From assembly GCF_020829685.1 (NCBI RefSeq), contig NZ_JAIVFR010000521.1, positions 1 through 5,308 on the forward strand: a DNA stretch of 5,308 nt, written 5' to 3'. Each line of letters opens with the position of its first letter. The first letter of the stretch is position 1. Shown here in pieces: positions 1 to 4,999 of this stretch. A model generated the notes under the pieces. That model did not search any database. It was given only the letters and a program-made list of their open reading frames with translations, and was not told the origin of the DNA. The DNA comes from Nostoc sp. CHAB 5715. Lineage in GTDB: Bacteria > Cyanobacteriota > Cyanobacteriia > Cyanobacteriales > Nostocaceae. A program made the translations under genes and the position numbers.

Positions 1-1
1 G

Positions 2-196
2 GCAGGCAAACCTGAATTGATCAAGGATGTTGAGTACAAACTGACCTATGGAGTAGGTAACGTACTTTATACATTACCTACTAATTATGATGTTTATCGG
101 CAAGTAGTAAAAGCTTACCCTCAAAGAACTCCTTTGGAATTGACTCTGGGTGTGAATGATAATTCAGTAGAGAAAGCTGAACCTGTCAGCAAGTAG
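2..196 (+). CDS. 3' end of an unrecognised protein (partial)
   Basis: The second frame is open from the window edge for 64 codons and ends in TAG at 194-196; the other two forward frames stop within the first 20 bases. The product ends with a stretch rich in Tyr, Val and Leu (KLTYGVGNVLYTLPTNYDVY), then VVKAYPQRTPLELTLGVND and a polar tail ending EPVSK. I do not recognise the family. No signal peptide or membrane segment can be judged because the start lies outside the window. It is followed by almost 600 bases of non-coding DNA, so it is unlikely to be co-transcribed with the gene at 791. That it is coding rests on the open frame and ordinary amino-acid composition only. Confidence 0.6.
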   Translation, partial: AGKPELIKDVEYKLTYGVGNVLYTLPTNYDVYRQVVKAYPQRTPLELTLGVNDNSVEKAEPVSK

Positions 197-350
197 TGAC
201 CCGCTCGTTACGTATTCAGCAAGAAGTTAGAGATCAAGACTGAATTGCTTTTCAATAAAAGATTGACAGTAAAGTATAAATCAAAGGGTCAATAATGATC
301 TAATTTAATTTCTGCTGCGTTGATAAAAAAGATTTCAAAAATTCTTCTTA

Positions 351-492
351 GGGGCTATATGGGGGCTATATATACCCCAACAATAGTTAAAGACTTTGGT
401 GAGATTTTGACCCCTATATAGGGTGCATATAGGTGCTAAATGGGGTATATTTGACTGGTTCAGATTTTGTACCCCACTTAGCCCCCAAGGGG
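351..492. repeat. Cluster of direct and inverted G4/C4-TATA repeats
   Basis: Two direct copies of GGGGCTATATR lie head to tail at 351-361 and 362-372 and run into TACCCC at 373-378. A perfect 12-base palindrome, CCCTATATAGGG, lies at 412-423. GGTGCTAAATGGGGTA (432-447) is an imperfect inverted copy of TACCCCACTTAGCCCC (470-485). CCCCAAGGGG closes the cluster at 483-492. AGATTTTG followed by ACCCC or TACCCC occurs at 402 and again at 462, 60 bases apart. Such spaced iterons and dyads are typical of protein-binding arrays (centromeres, operators, origins). The next gene begins as a ParM-like ATPase, whose known systems often carry a parC site upstream. The role is inference; a dispersed Nostoc repeat is the main alternative. 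Confidence 0.6.
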
Positions 493-527
493 TTATGATA
501 AGCTCTTGAGGCTGGAGAAAAAACGCA

Positions 528-559
528 GAGGAGCTGAGGAGCAGGGGAGCAGGGGAGCA
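528..559. repeat. Octamer tandem repeat, purine strand (4 units)
   Basis: Four consecutive octamers read GAGGAGCT, GAGGAGCA, GGGGAGCA, GGGGAGCA. This is the type of short tandem repeat common between genes in Nostocales. It is the reverse complement in type of the array at 681-736. Confidence 0.8.
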
Positions 560-680
560 AGAGAAAGTTTTTGCATTAACAATTATTAGTTATCGGTGTA
601 AGAAAAACTAATTATTCTGCTGAAGGTCAGAGTTCTCCATTTTTAATAGTAAATAGTAAACACTAAGAACTGTTTTAATT

Positions 681-736
681 CTCTCCTCTGCTCCTCTGCT
701 CCTCTGCTCCCCTGCTCCCTTGCTCCCCCACTCCCC
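681..736. repeat. Octamer tandem repeat, pyrimidine strand (~7 units)
   Basis: About seven octamers of the TGCTCCTC/TGCTCCCC type run without a break; the first (CTCTCCTC) and last (CACTCCCC) are degenerate. On the other strand the unit is GGGGAGCA or GAGGAGCA, the same as at 528-559, so the two arrays form a long imperfect inverted repeat around a ~120-base AT-rich spacer. Confidence 0.85.
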
Positions 737-741
737 AAAAT

Positions 742-755
742 TATCTGAACAGATA
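742..755. promoter_or_regulatory. Dyad TATCTG-AA-CAGATA before the chimeric gene
   Basis: A perfect 6+6 inverted repeat with a 2-base centre lies 35 bases before the ATG at 791, the place expected for an operator overlapping a promoter or early leader. No binding protein can be named. The dyad is seen; the operator role is inference. Confidence 0.35.
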
Positions 756-767
756 GCTTTCACAAAT

Positions 768-785
768 CAAAGTGTATTACCTTTG
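768..785. promoter_or_regulatory. Small inverted repeat at the translation start
   Basis: CAAAG and CTTTG flank the 8 bases TGTATTAC and end 5 bases before the ATG at 791. No Shine-Dalgarno sequence is visible in this leader. If transcribed, a weak 5-bp hairpin would sit at the initiation region. Such short repeats are frequent by chance. Confidence 0.2.
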
Positions 786-790
786 TCTTT

Positions 791-1507
791 ATGTCAAACA
801 TTCATACGTTGCAAAAAATTTTTCCTGCGGGTTTCGATAACGGTTACGGCAGCCTCAAACTTTTAGTCGATGGCTTTGAAGTGGTTCGTGTCCCCAGCTA
901 TATAACCAATGCCGAGATGGAAGACGTACCAGGGAGGGTAGTTTTTAACGGTAGTGCTTATACAGTGGGAGAATCAGCTTACCGGACAGGAAATTATTTT
1001 GACCGGAATACCGATAACAATGAAAACAAAGTCAACAACGCATTATTGACTTTATTTGGTGCGTTGGCACATCTGCCACACCGTAAGGCTTGGCACTTAA
1101 AATTAGTCGTCAGTTTACATGATGTTGGTCTGGCTGAAGAACTACAAAAAGTACTAAATGGAGAATATCAGCCAATACTTGCTGGCAAACAAATTTCACC
1201 AAGTTTACAGATAGTGGATTTGCCAGATAGCTTAAAAGTCCAAGCTGACTATGGTTTGACTGTACTCAAGGACGCGAATCCTGGAGGTTCAAAACTAGCT
1301 GATTACATCCTTTCACCAACTGGGCAAAAAATCCTCGCCAAGTATGGATTTAATAGTCCGAAGTCAGTTCCCGAATCTCAAGGAGTTGGTGGAATTTTAC
1401 TTGCTGTGAGTGTAGCTTTTGCCTTGCAGAGAAAGTTGATTGCTGCCAAACAGCAAAAATTTGAAGTGAGCGATGCCTGCGGCGGGCTACGCCTACGCAA
1501 CTTGTAG
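791..1507 (+). CDS. Chimeric ORF: ParM/StbA-like N-terminus fused to ModA-like/PEP-CTERM C-terminus
   Basis: An intact 238-residue frame is built from unrelated parts. Residues 1-134 resemble the N-terminal domain of ParM/StbA-like actin ATPases: FPAGFDNGYGSLKL at 11-24 is the first phosphate-binding loop, and the part ending near PILAGKQ continues the fold. The second phosphate and adenosine motifs, normally further on in a protein of over 300 residues, are absent, so ATPase or filament activity is not expected. From I135 the sequence is the C-terminal part of a ModA-like protein (ADYGLTVLKDANPGG at 152-166, LADYILSPTGQ at 169-179, LAKYGF at 182-187), matching residues 227-280 of the next gene product. 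A degraded PEP-CTERM follows (VPES at 193-196, then a hydrophobic segment and QRK). The last residues, about 227-237, are encoded by a dispersed repeat. There is no signal peptide, so the sorting tail cannot work normally. It is most likely a fused pseudogene. The ATG was chosen because the actin-like motif follows at once. Confidence 0.85.
   Translation: MSNIHTLQKIFPAGFDNGYGSLKLLVDGFEVVRVPSYITNAEMEDVPGRVVFNGSAYTVGESAYRTGNYFDRNTDNNENKVNNALLTLFGALAHLPHRKAWHLKLVVSLHDVGLAEELQKVLNGEYQPILAGKQISPSLQIVDLPDSLKVQADYGLTVLKDANPGGSKLADYILSPTGQKILAKYGFNSPKSVPESQGVGGILLAVSVAFALQRKLIAAKQQKFEVSDACGGLRLRNL
1190..1456 (+). repeat. Diverged direct duplicate of 2283-2561 (modA-like 3' end)
   Basis: The segment aligns codon by codon with 2283-2561 of the downstream gene. 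Similarity starts abruptly at CARATTTCACCA and runs through the PEP-CTERM region; the second copy is 12 bases longer just before VPEP. Many third positions and some residues differ (for example KDANPGG against KDASPKG), so the duplication is old. The upstream copy has lost the 5' three quarters of its gene. Confidence 0.85.
1470..1498. repeat. Dispersed cyanobacterial GC-rich repeat inside the ORF end
   Basis: The 29 bases begin GCGATGCCTGCGGCGGGC and end TACGCCTACGC. Their GC content is far above that of the surrounding sequence. I recall this as one of the short dispersed repeats found in very many copies in Nostoc/Anabaena genomes, often inserted near or into gene ends. Here it is read in frame as DACGGLRLR and is followed at once by the stop codon at 1505-1507. 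Confidence 0.7.
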
Positions 1508-1607
1508 GTGAGTAAACACCTGTATATATCAATTTAACTGGCAAAGGAACAACAGCAACTCGAATTCTCACACACTTGAGTTCCCAGACATTACTGAATT
1601 AAAAACG

Positions 1608-2633
1608 ATGAAAAAGTACTTACTTACTGCCTCACTAACTACTTGTATTTTTCATATCTCCCTTACTAATCAAACTTTAGCTGCTACCTTTGGAGAGATA
1701 TCTCGAACAGAACCTGATAAAGTTACTTTATTCGGTGCTGGTAGCTTGAGGGGTGCGCTTTCGGAAGTAGCTAAAAACTTTGAAAATGTAGCTGATGTGA
1801 CCGTAGAAACAAGCTTTGCCTTTTCTGGTTTACAGCGTCAACGCATAGAGAATGGCGAAAAAGCTGATGTCTTCGCTAGTGCAGATATTAGCAACCCCCT
1901 GACCTTATATCAAAAGGGCCTGAGTGGGCCAGTGGTAAACTTTACTAGCAATCGTTTAGTGGCAGTTACCAATTCAGACTCGGAATTAACAACCGATAAC
2001 TTTTTGCAACAATTCCTGAGTAATGTTGAAAAAATAGGTACATTCCCACCTGTATCAGATCCTTTGGGTGCTTATACACAAGATGTTTATCGTAAAGCAG
2101 ATGCCATCTTACCAGGAAGCTTACAAAACCTAAATGAAAAATCTATTTTTTTCACGCAGGAGTTAGTACCGCCTGACAAATTTACATCAGGAGGTCTTAT
2201 AGCTTGGGGTCTGCAAGAAGCTCCTCCAGAATTAAAAGTAGATGCATTTATATCGTATTACACTAGTGCGCTTGCGGCATTACAGATTTCACCAAATTTG
2301 AAAGTTGTGGAATTGCCGAAAAACTTAGCAATCAAAGCAGATTATGGCTTGACTGTACTGAAAGATGCTAGTCCTAAAGGTCAAGAATTAGCTGATTACA
2401 TTCTGTCACCAGATGGGCAAACAGTGCTGGCTAAATATGGATTTAGTCCTCCAAGTATTACTCCTAAACCTGTTCCTGAACCTAATGCTATAGGTGGCGT
2501 GTTTCTTGCAATTGGTATAGCTTTTGCACTGAAGAAAAAACAAGTATTTGCTAAAAAGCAATTAGTTAAACTAGGCGGCATCGCCACGGCAAAAAAACGA
2601 TTAATCTTATTTAATTTGGAATCAAGCTGTTAG
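1608..2633 (+). CDS. ModA-like ABC substrate-binding protein with PEP-CTERM tail
   Basis: A 341-residue exported binding protein of the molybdate/tungstate ModA type, expected to capture an oxyanion outside the inner membrane. Residues 1-26 form a signal peptide (MKKYLLTAS, hydrophobic core, then LAA). The mature part shows family motifs in order: LFGAGSLRGAL at 41-51, FSGLQRQRIENGEKADVFAS at 72-91, DPLGAYTQDVY at 151-161, AFISYYTSALAAL at 213-225 and ADYGLTVLKDASPKG at 244-258. Serines 46 and 73 are candidate anion ligands by position. A PEP-CTERM signal follows: VPEP at 289-292, a hydrophobic stretch at about 294-308, then KKK. This is unusual for ModA, which normally has no C-terminal anchor. 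A further 30 residues follow the basic cluster, longer than usual. No modB or modC gene is adjacent. The substrate could be another anion; molybdate is inferred from the family only. No clear ribosome binding site is visible. Confidence 0.88.
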   Translation: MKKYLLTASLTTCIFHISLTNQTLAATFGEISRTEPDKVTLFGAGSLRGALSEVAKNFENVADVTVETSFAFSGLQRQRIENGEKADVFASADISNPLTLYQKGLSGPVVNFTSNRLVAVTNSDSELTTDNFLQQFLSNVEKIGTFPPVSDPLGAYTQDVYRKADAILPGSLQNLNEKSIFFTQELVPPDKFTSGGLIAWGLQEAPPELKVDAFISYYTSALAALQISPNLKVVELPKNLAIKADYGLTVLKDASPKGQELADYILSPDGQTVLAKYGFSPPSITPKPVPEPNAIGGVFLAIGIAFALKKKQVFAKKQLVKLGGIATAKKRLILFNLESSC

Positions 2634-2651
2634 TAAAATCAAGGACAAAAC

Positions 2652-2667
2652 AAACTATGAATAGTTT
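2652..2667. other. AT-rich dyad between the two PEP-CTERM genes
   Basis: AAACTAT-GA-ATAGTTT is a perfect 7+7 inverted repeat, 18 bases after the stop of the ModA-like gene and 36 bases before the next start. It is AT-rich with a 2-base loop and is followed by TCCTACT rather than a T run, so it is a poor terminator. It could be an operator or chance. Confidence 0.3.
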
Positions 2668-2703
2668 TCCTACTACACCAATTCATATACAGAATAAAAT
2701 TTG

Positions 2704-3312
2704 ATGTTGAAACCAATATTTGTCACAAAGCTTATTGCTCTAGGATTAGGATTGGCTACATTATGTACTCCTACTCCTACTGAAGCCGCTGTCTTGACTT
2801 ATCAAGGTGATACTACAAATCAACCGACTTGGCGGCGTACTGCACCAGGCGATCCTCCTGTTCTAGTAAGTGGTGAAAGAGACGGAACAATGGGTATGAT
2901 CGTACCCTACAGCGTTTTTCAGTTTGTAATTGAAGAATCAGGTTTGTATACATTTGGTAGTACTGTACCCGGAGCTACATCACCTGTTGATGGAACATGG
3001 GATAATTTTCTAGTTTTATATCAGGACAGTTTCAATCCAACCAAGCAATTGACTAATGTCCTCATTGCAAATACTACTCCTAATAACGGTAGTCCGGCAT
3101 TCAGCAGACAACTAACCGCTCAACAAAATTATTTTTTAGTAACAACTGGTCGGCGAGTAACTGACTTTGGTGCTTTTACTAACACAATTAGCGGTTCGGG
3201 CAAAATCGTAGCAGTTCCCGAATCGGATTCAACACTTGGCACATTAGCTGCTGTTGGTGCTGGTTTACTTCTGTATAACCGAAAACGAGCTAGTGCAAAC
3301 ATAGTGAATTAA
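2704..3312 (+). CDS. Small secreted PEP-CTERM protein of unknown function
   Basis: A 202-residue protein if it starts at the ATG at 2704; a TTG directly before it at 2701 is the other possible start. I prefer the ATG. It has a signal peptide (MLKPIFVTKLIALGLGLATL, likely cut after TEAA, residue 29). The body looks like an all-beta domain that recurs in cyanobacterial PEP-CTERM proteins: a repeated Tyr/Phe pattern (SGLYTFGSTVPG at 79-90), WDNFLVLYQDSFNP at 99-112, YFLVTTGRRVTDFGAFTNTI at 143-162, then SGSG. The C-terminus is a PEP-CTERM signal in its PES form (VPES at 171-174), a hydrophobic stretch (about 178-190) and the basic NRKR. It should be exported and processed by an exosortase-like enzyme. 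It lies 70 bases after the ModA-like gene on the same strand and may share its transcript. No enzymatic motif is visible and the function is unknown. Confidence 0.85.
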   Translation: MLKPIFVTKLIALGLGLATLCTPTPTEAAVLTYQGDTTNQPTWRRTAPGDPPVLVSGERDGTMGMIVPYSVFQFVIEESGLYTFGSTVPGATSPVDGTWDNFLVLYQDSFNPTKQLTNVLIANTTPNNGSPAFSRQLTAQQNYFLVTTGRRVTDFGAFTNTISGSGKIVAVPESDSTLGTLAAVGAGLLLYNRKRASANIVN

Positions 3313-3401
3313 CTGCGTACACCACAGAGGTTGCCATAGGTATCGTCTTGGCGATTTGAACCGTATTGGCGTAGGTGGAGAGCGACTTGTCGTCAGACAT
3401 C

Positions 3402-3420
3402 GCTGCTTTCTAAAGGCAGC
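3402..3420 (+). other. Hairpin downstream of the PEP-CTERM gene
   Basis: GCTGCTTTCTAAAGGCAGC folds into an 8-bp stem (one G-T pair) with a 3-base loop, about 90 bases after the stop codon at 3312. The following bases, ATCCTATATATT, are not a T run, so an intrinsic terminator is possible but weak. Confidence 0.35.
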
Positions 3421-3441
3421 ATCCTATATATTAGAGAAACT

Positions 3442-3552
3442 GACTAGTACAGCACGGCGTAAATAAACCACCCATTCCAAATCAATTAAACGCTTACGGT
3501 GCATTAATTTTGAATTTTGAATTTTGAATTTTGAATTCCGCCTTGCGACTAG
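3442..3552. mobile_element. Candidate MITE-like element flanked by GACTAG
   Basis: GACTAG occurs at 3442-3447 and again at 3547-3552, like a 6-base target duplication. Just inside are imperfect inverted ends: GCACGGCGTAAAT at 3452-3464 and ATTCCGCCTTGC at 3535-3546, whose reverse complement is GCAAGGCGGAAT. The ~99-base interior has no coding capacity and contains the heptamer run. Similar sequence seems familiar to me as a dispersed repeat in Nostoc genomes. Because GACTAG contains the palindrome CTAG, the flanks could instead belong to the inverted ends. Confidence 0.45.
3506..3537. repeat. Heptamer tandem repeat (AATTTTG)4
   Basis: Four exact AATTTTG units occupy 3506-3533 and a partial AATT follows. 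This heptamer is a common short tandem repeat in heterocystous cyanobacteria. Confidence 0.9.
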
Positions 3553-3560
3553 GATAATTG

Positions 3561-3568
3561 GCGATCGC
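3561..3568. repeat. HIP1 octamer GCGATCGC
   Basis: An exact copy of the highly iterated palindrome that is over-represented in many cyanobacterial genomes. It supports the taxonomic reading. Confidence 0.85.
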
Positions 3569-3640
3569 AATGAGTGCCCTGCCGTAGCAGCCTTTTATCT
3601 TTTTTTAGTCTTTTAATATTGCAGAAAAACTGGAAAAGTC

Positions 3641-3656
3641 GGAATTTGCCAATTCC
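3641..3656 (+). promoter_or_regulatory. Hairpin just before the permease start
   Basis: GGAATT-TGCC-AATTCC is a perfect 6+6 inverted repeat with a 4-base loop, ending 9 bases before the ATG at 3666, where a ribosome binding site would lie; none is visible. It could act as an operator or as a leader hairpin affecting initiation. It does not match a Fur box. The role is inference. Confidence 0.35.
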
Positions 3657-3665
3657 TCATTACTC

Positions 3666-4685
3666 ATGAACGCAACCACTACCAATCCACAAAGCTACTA
3701 TACTCGTATCCTGAGCCTAGCTATAGCAGTTTTATTACTGTTACTGGGCATATTTGCCAGTATTGCCTACGGTGCTGCTGACATTTCTACCTCCCAAATA
3801 CTTACTGCCTTTACCAACTTTGATGACTCCACCGAACACATAATTATCCGCTCGATGCGTCTACCGCGTACACTGATTGCAACTATGGTTGGTGCGAGTT
3901 TGGCTATAGCCGGGGCGTTAATGCAAGGACTGACTCAAAATCCCTTAGCTGCCCCTGGTATCTTGGGGATCAATGCAGGTGCAGCTTTAGCAGTGGTAAT
4001 AATGGTCTTTGGCTTGGGTACATCTTCACCAGCCCTGATTACTCTTGTAGCATTTTTGGGAGCATTGTTAGCAGCGATCGCAGTTTATTGCCTTGGTTCT
4101 CTGGGACAAGGAGGTGCAACACCATTGAACTTGATTGTTGCTGGTGCAGTCCTAACTGCTTTGCTATCTTCAATAACTACAGGTGTACTGATTTTAAGTG
4201 AGCGAACTCTTGAAGAAGTCCGCTTCTGGTTAGCAGGTTCTCTAGCAGGACGAGACTTCAATCTATTTCTAACTGTGCTGCCCTGGATGATAGTAGGATT
4301 ATTAACAGCTTTTGCCTTGAGTAGACAGATCAATGTTCTCAGTTTAGGAGAATCGATAGCTACAGGCTTAGGTCAGCAAACAGGTTGGATCAAGTTGGCA
4401 ACAGCATCGAGCGTTGTCATATTGGCAGGGAGCGCTGTAGCACTAGCAGGGCCTATCGGCTTTGTCGGTCTGGTTGTTCCCCATCTGGCGCGGGGAGCGA
4501 TGGGTGTTGATTATCGTTGGGTGTTGCCTTGTGCAGCTGTATTTGGTGCAGATTTACTACTATGGGCAGATTTAGCAGCCCGTTGGTTAATTAGACCCCA
4601 AGAATTGCCTGTTGGCGTGATGACAGCAATGTTAGGAGCGCCCTTTTTGTTATATCTAGTGCGTTGGCAGGTGAAAAGAGGATGA
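3666..4685 (+). CDS. FecCD-family ABC transporter permease (siderophore/cobalamin type)
   Basis: A 339-residue membrane protein, the normal full length for FecCD/BtuC-type permeases, which form the inner-membrane channel for iron-siderophore, heme or cobalamin uptake. Several hydrophobic helices are spread through it, the first at about 14-36. Family motifs are complete: RLPRTLIATMVGASLAIAG at 65-83, MQGLTQNPLAAPGILGINAG at 86-105, the ATPase-coupling region GPIGFVGLVVPHLAR at 262-276, and ELPVGVMTAMLGAPFLLYLV at 313-332. The gene looks intact. It normally works with a periplasmic binding protein, often a second permease, and a FecE-like ATPase; none is in the window, so it is isolated or uses partners encoded elsewhere. 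The substrate cannot be told from the sequence, though ferric siderophore is the commonest. Its stop overlaps an ATG (ATGA at 4682-4685), an arrangement typical of operons that continue, but a DUF433 gene follows instead of an ATPase. Confidence 0.95.
   Translation: MNATTTNPQSYYTRILSLAIAVLLLLLGIFASIAYGAADISTSQILTAFTNFDDSTEHIIIRSMRLPRTLIATMVGASLAIAGALMQGLTQNPLAAPGILGINAGAALAVVIMVFGLGTSSPALITLVAFLGALLAAIAVYCLGSLGQGGATPLNLIVAGAVLTALLSSITTGVLILSERTLEEVRFWLAGSLAGRDFNLFLTVLPWMIVGLLTAFALSRQINVLSLGESIATGLGQQTGWIKLATASSVVILAGSAVALAGPIGFVGLVVPHLARGAMGVDYRWVLPCAAVFGADLLLWADLAARWLIRPQELPVGVMTAMLGAPFLLYLVRWQVKRG
4074..4081. repeat. HIP1 octamer GCGATCGC inside the permease gene
   Basis: A second exact HIP1 copy, within the permease coding sequence. 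It is a mark of cyanobacterial DNA rather than a regulatory site. Confidence 0.85.
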
Positions 4686-4771
4686 CAACGATTGCTCTTG
4701 GTGATTGTCACAGTGCAATTCGTTTACAATACAAGAGTTCACTTTTAACTTTCGGTGATAGGTTAACCAAA

Positions 4772-4999
4772 ATGCCGATTAACTGGCGTGAACACGTTGT
4801 AAGTAGTTCAGATGTACTGCGAGGTAAGCCCAGGATTAAGGGAACGCGCATTCCAGTTAGCCTGATTTTGGGCTATTTAGCTGCTGGCAAGACTGACGAT
4901 CAGATTCTTCAAGAATTTCCAGATTTACAAAAAGAGCAGATATTCGCATGTTTGGATTATGCGCGTGATTTGGCAAATTTTGAGACGGTTGCATCGTGA
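4772..4999 (+). CDS. DUF433 antitoxin-like protein
   Basis: A 75-residue protein of the DUF433 family, small helix-turn-helix-like proteins usually encoded directly before a PIN-like DUF5615 protein and taken to be antitoxins and self-repressors. The family signature is clear: GKPRIKGTRIPVSLILGYLA at 18-37, then TDDQILQEFPDLQKEQIFAC at 41-60 and LDYARDLA at 61-68. The ATG at 4772 is chosen because MPINWREHV is a typical DUF433 beginning. The same frame is open further upstream, to ATG codons at 4664 and 4682, but those would add residues unlike the family and overlap the permease. GGTGATAGG at 4754-4762 is a weak possible ribosome binding site. The stop overlaps the next start by 3 bases (GTGA), implying translational coupling. 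The pairing and role are known for the family; activity here is not shown. Confidence 0.9.
   Translation: MPINWREHVVSSSDVLRGKPRIKGTRIPVSLILGYLAAGKTDDQILQEFPDLQKEQIFACLDYARDLANFETVAS

Larger units (their letters stand above)
197..790. other. Repeat-rich intergenic region
   Basis: No gene is supported in these 594 bases. Positions 197-350 are AT-rich and show nothing I can name. Positions 351-492 hold a cluster of G4/C4-and-TATA repeats. Positions 528-559 and 681-736 hold octamer arrays in opposite orientation with about 120 AT-rich bases between them. Positions 742-785 hold two small dyads directly before the start of the actin-like chimera. The details are in separate entries. Confidence 0.75.
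3313..3665. other. Non-coding region with a small element, repeats and a hairpin
   Basis: No gene is supported in these 353 bases. They hold a hairpin at 3402-3420, a MITE-like element at 3442-3552 with a heptamer run inside, a HIP1 site at 3561, a T-rich stretch at about 3593-3617, and a hairpin directly before the permease gene. Positions 3368-3402 (starting GGCGTAGGTGGAG, ending CAGACATCGC) look like a degenerate relative of the dispersed repeat at 1470-1498. Confidence 0.7.

Noticed and set aside
263..280. TTGACA followed by TATAAA as a promoter
   Set aside because: The elements are only 6 bases apart, and no gene start follows within a reasonable distance.
528..736. CRISPR-like appearance of regularly repeated units
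   Set aside because: The units are 8 bases long and contiguous with no unique spacers, so these are simple tandem repeats.
1350..1571. Minus-strand open frame over the end of the chimeric ORF
   Set aside because: It runs antisense to a stretch clearly homologous to modA and has no recognisable domain. The same applies to the minus-strand frames at 2396-2587, 4085-4333 and 4511-4711.
2652..2667. Intrinsic terminator after the ModA-like gene
   Set aside because: The stem is AT-rich with a 2-base loop and there is no following T run, so it is recorded only as a dyad.
3541..3665. Fur box upstream of the permease
   Set aside because: GATAATTGGC at 3553 only partly resembles the GATAAT blocks of a Fur site, and no repeat of the block follows.
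4705..4730. TTGTCA and TACAAT as a promoter for the DUF433/DUF5615 pair
   Set aside because: The spacer is 14 bases, too short for a normal sigma-70 promoter; a diverged promoter remains possible but cannot be supported.
4664..4771. Longer start for the DUF433 protein
   Set aside because: It would overlap the permease end and add 36 residues unlike DUF433 proteins; the ATG at 4772 gives the family's usual N-terminus.
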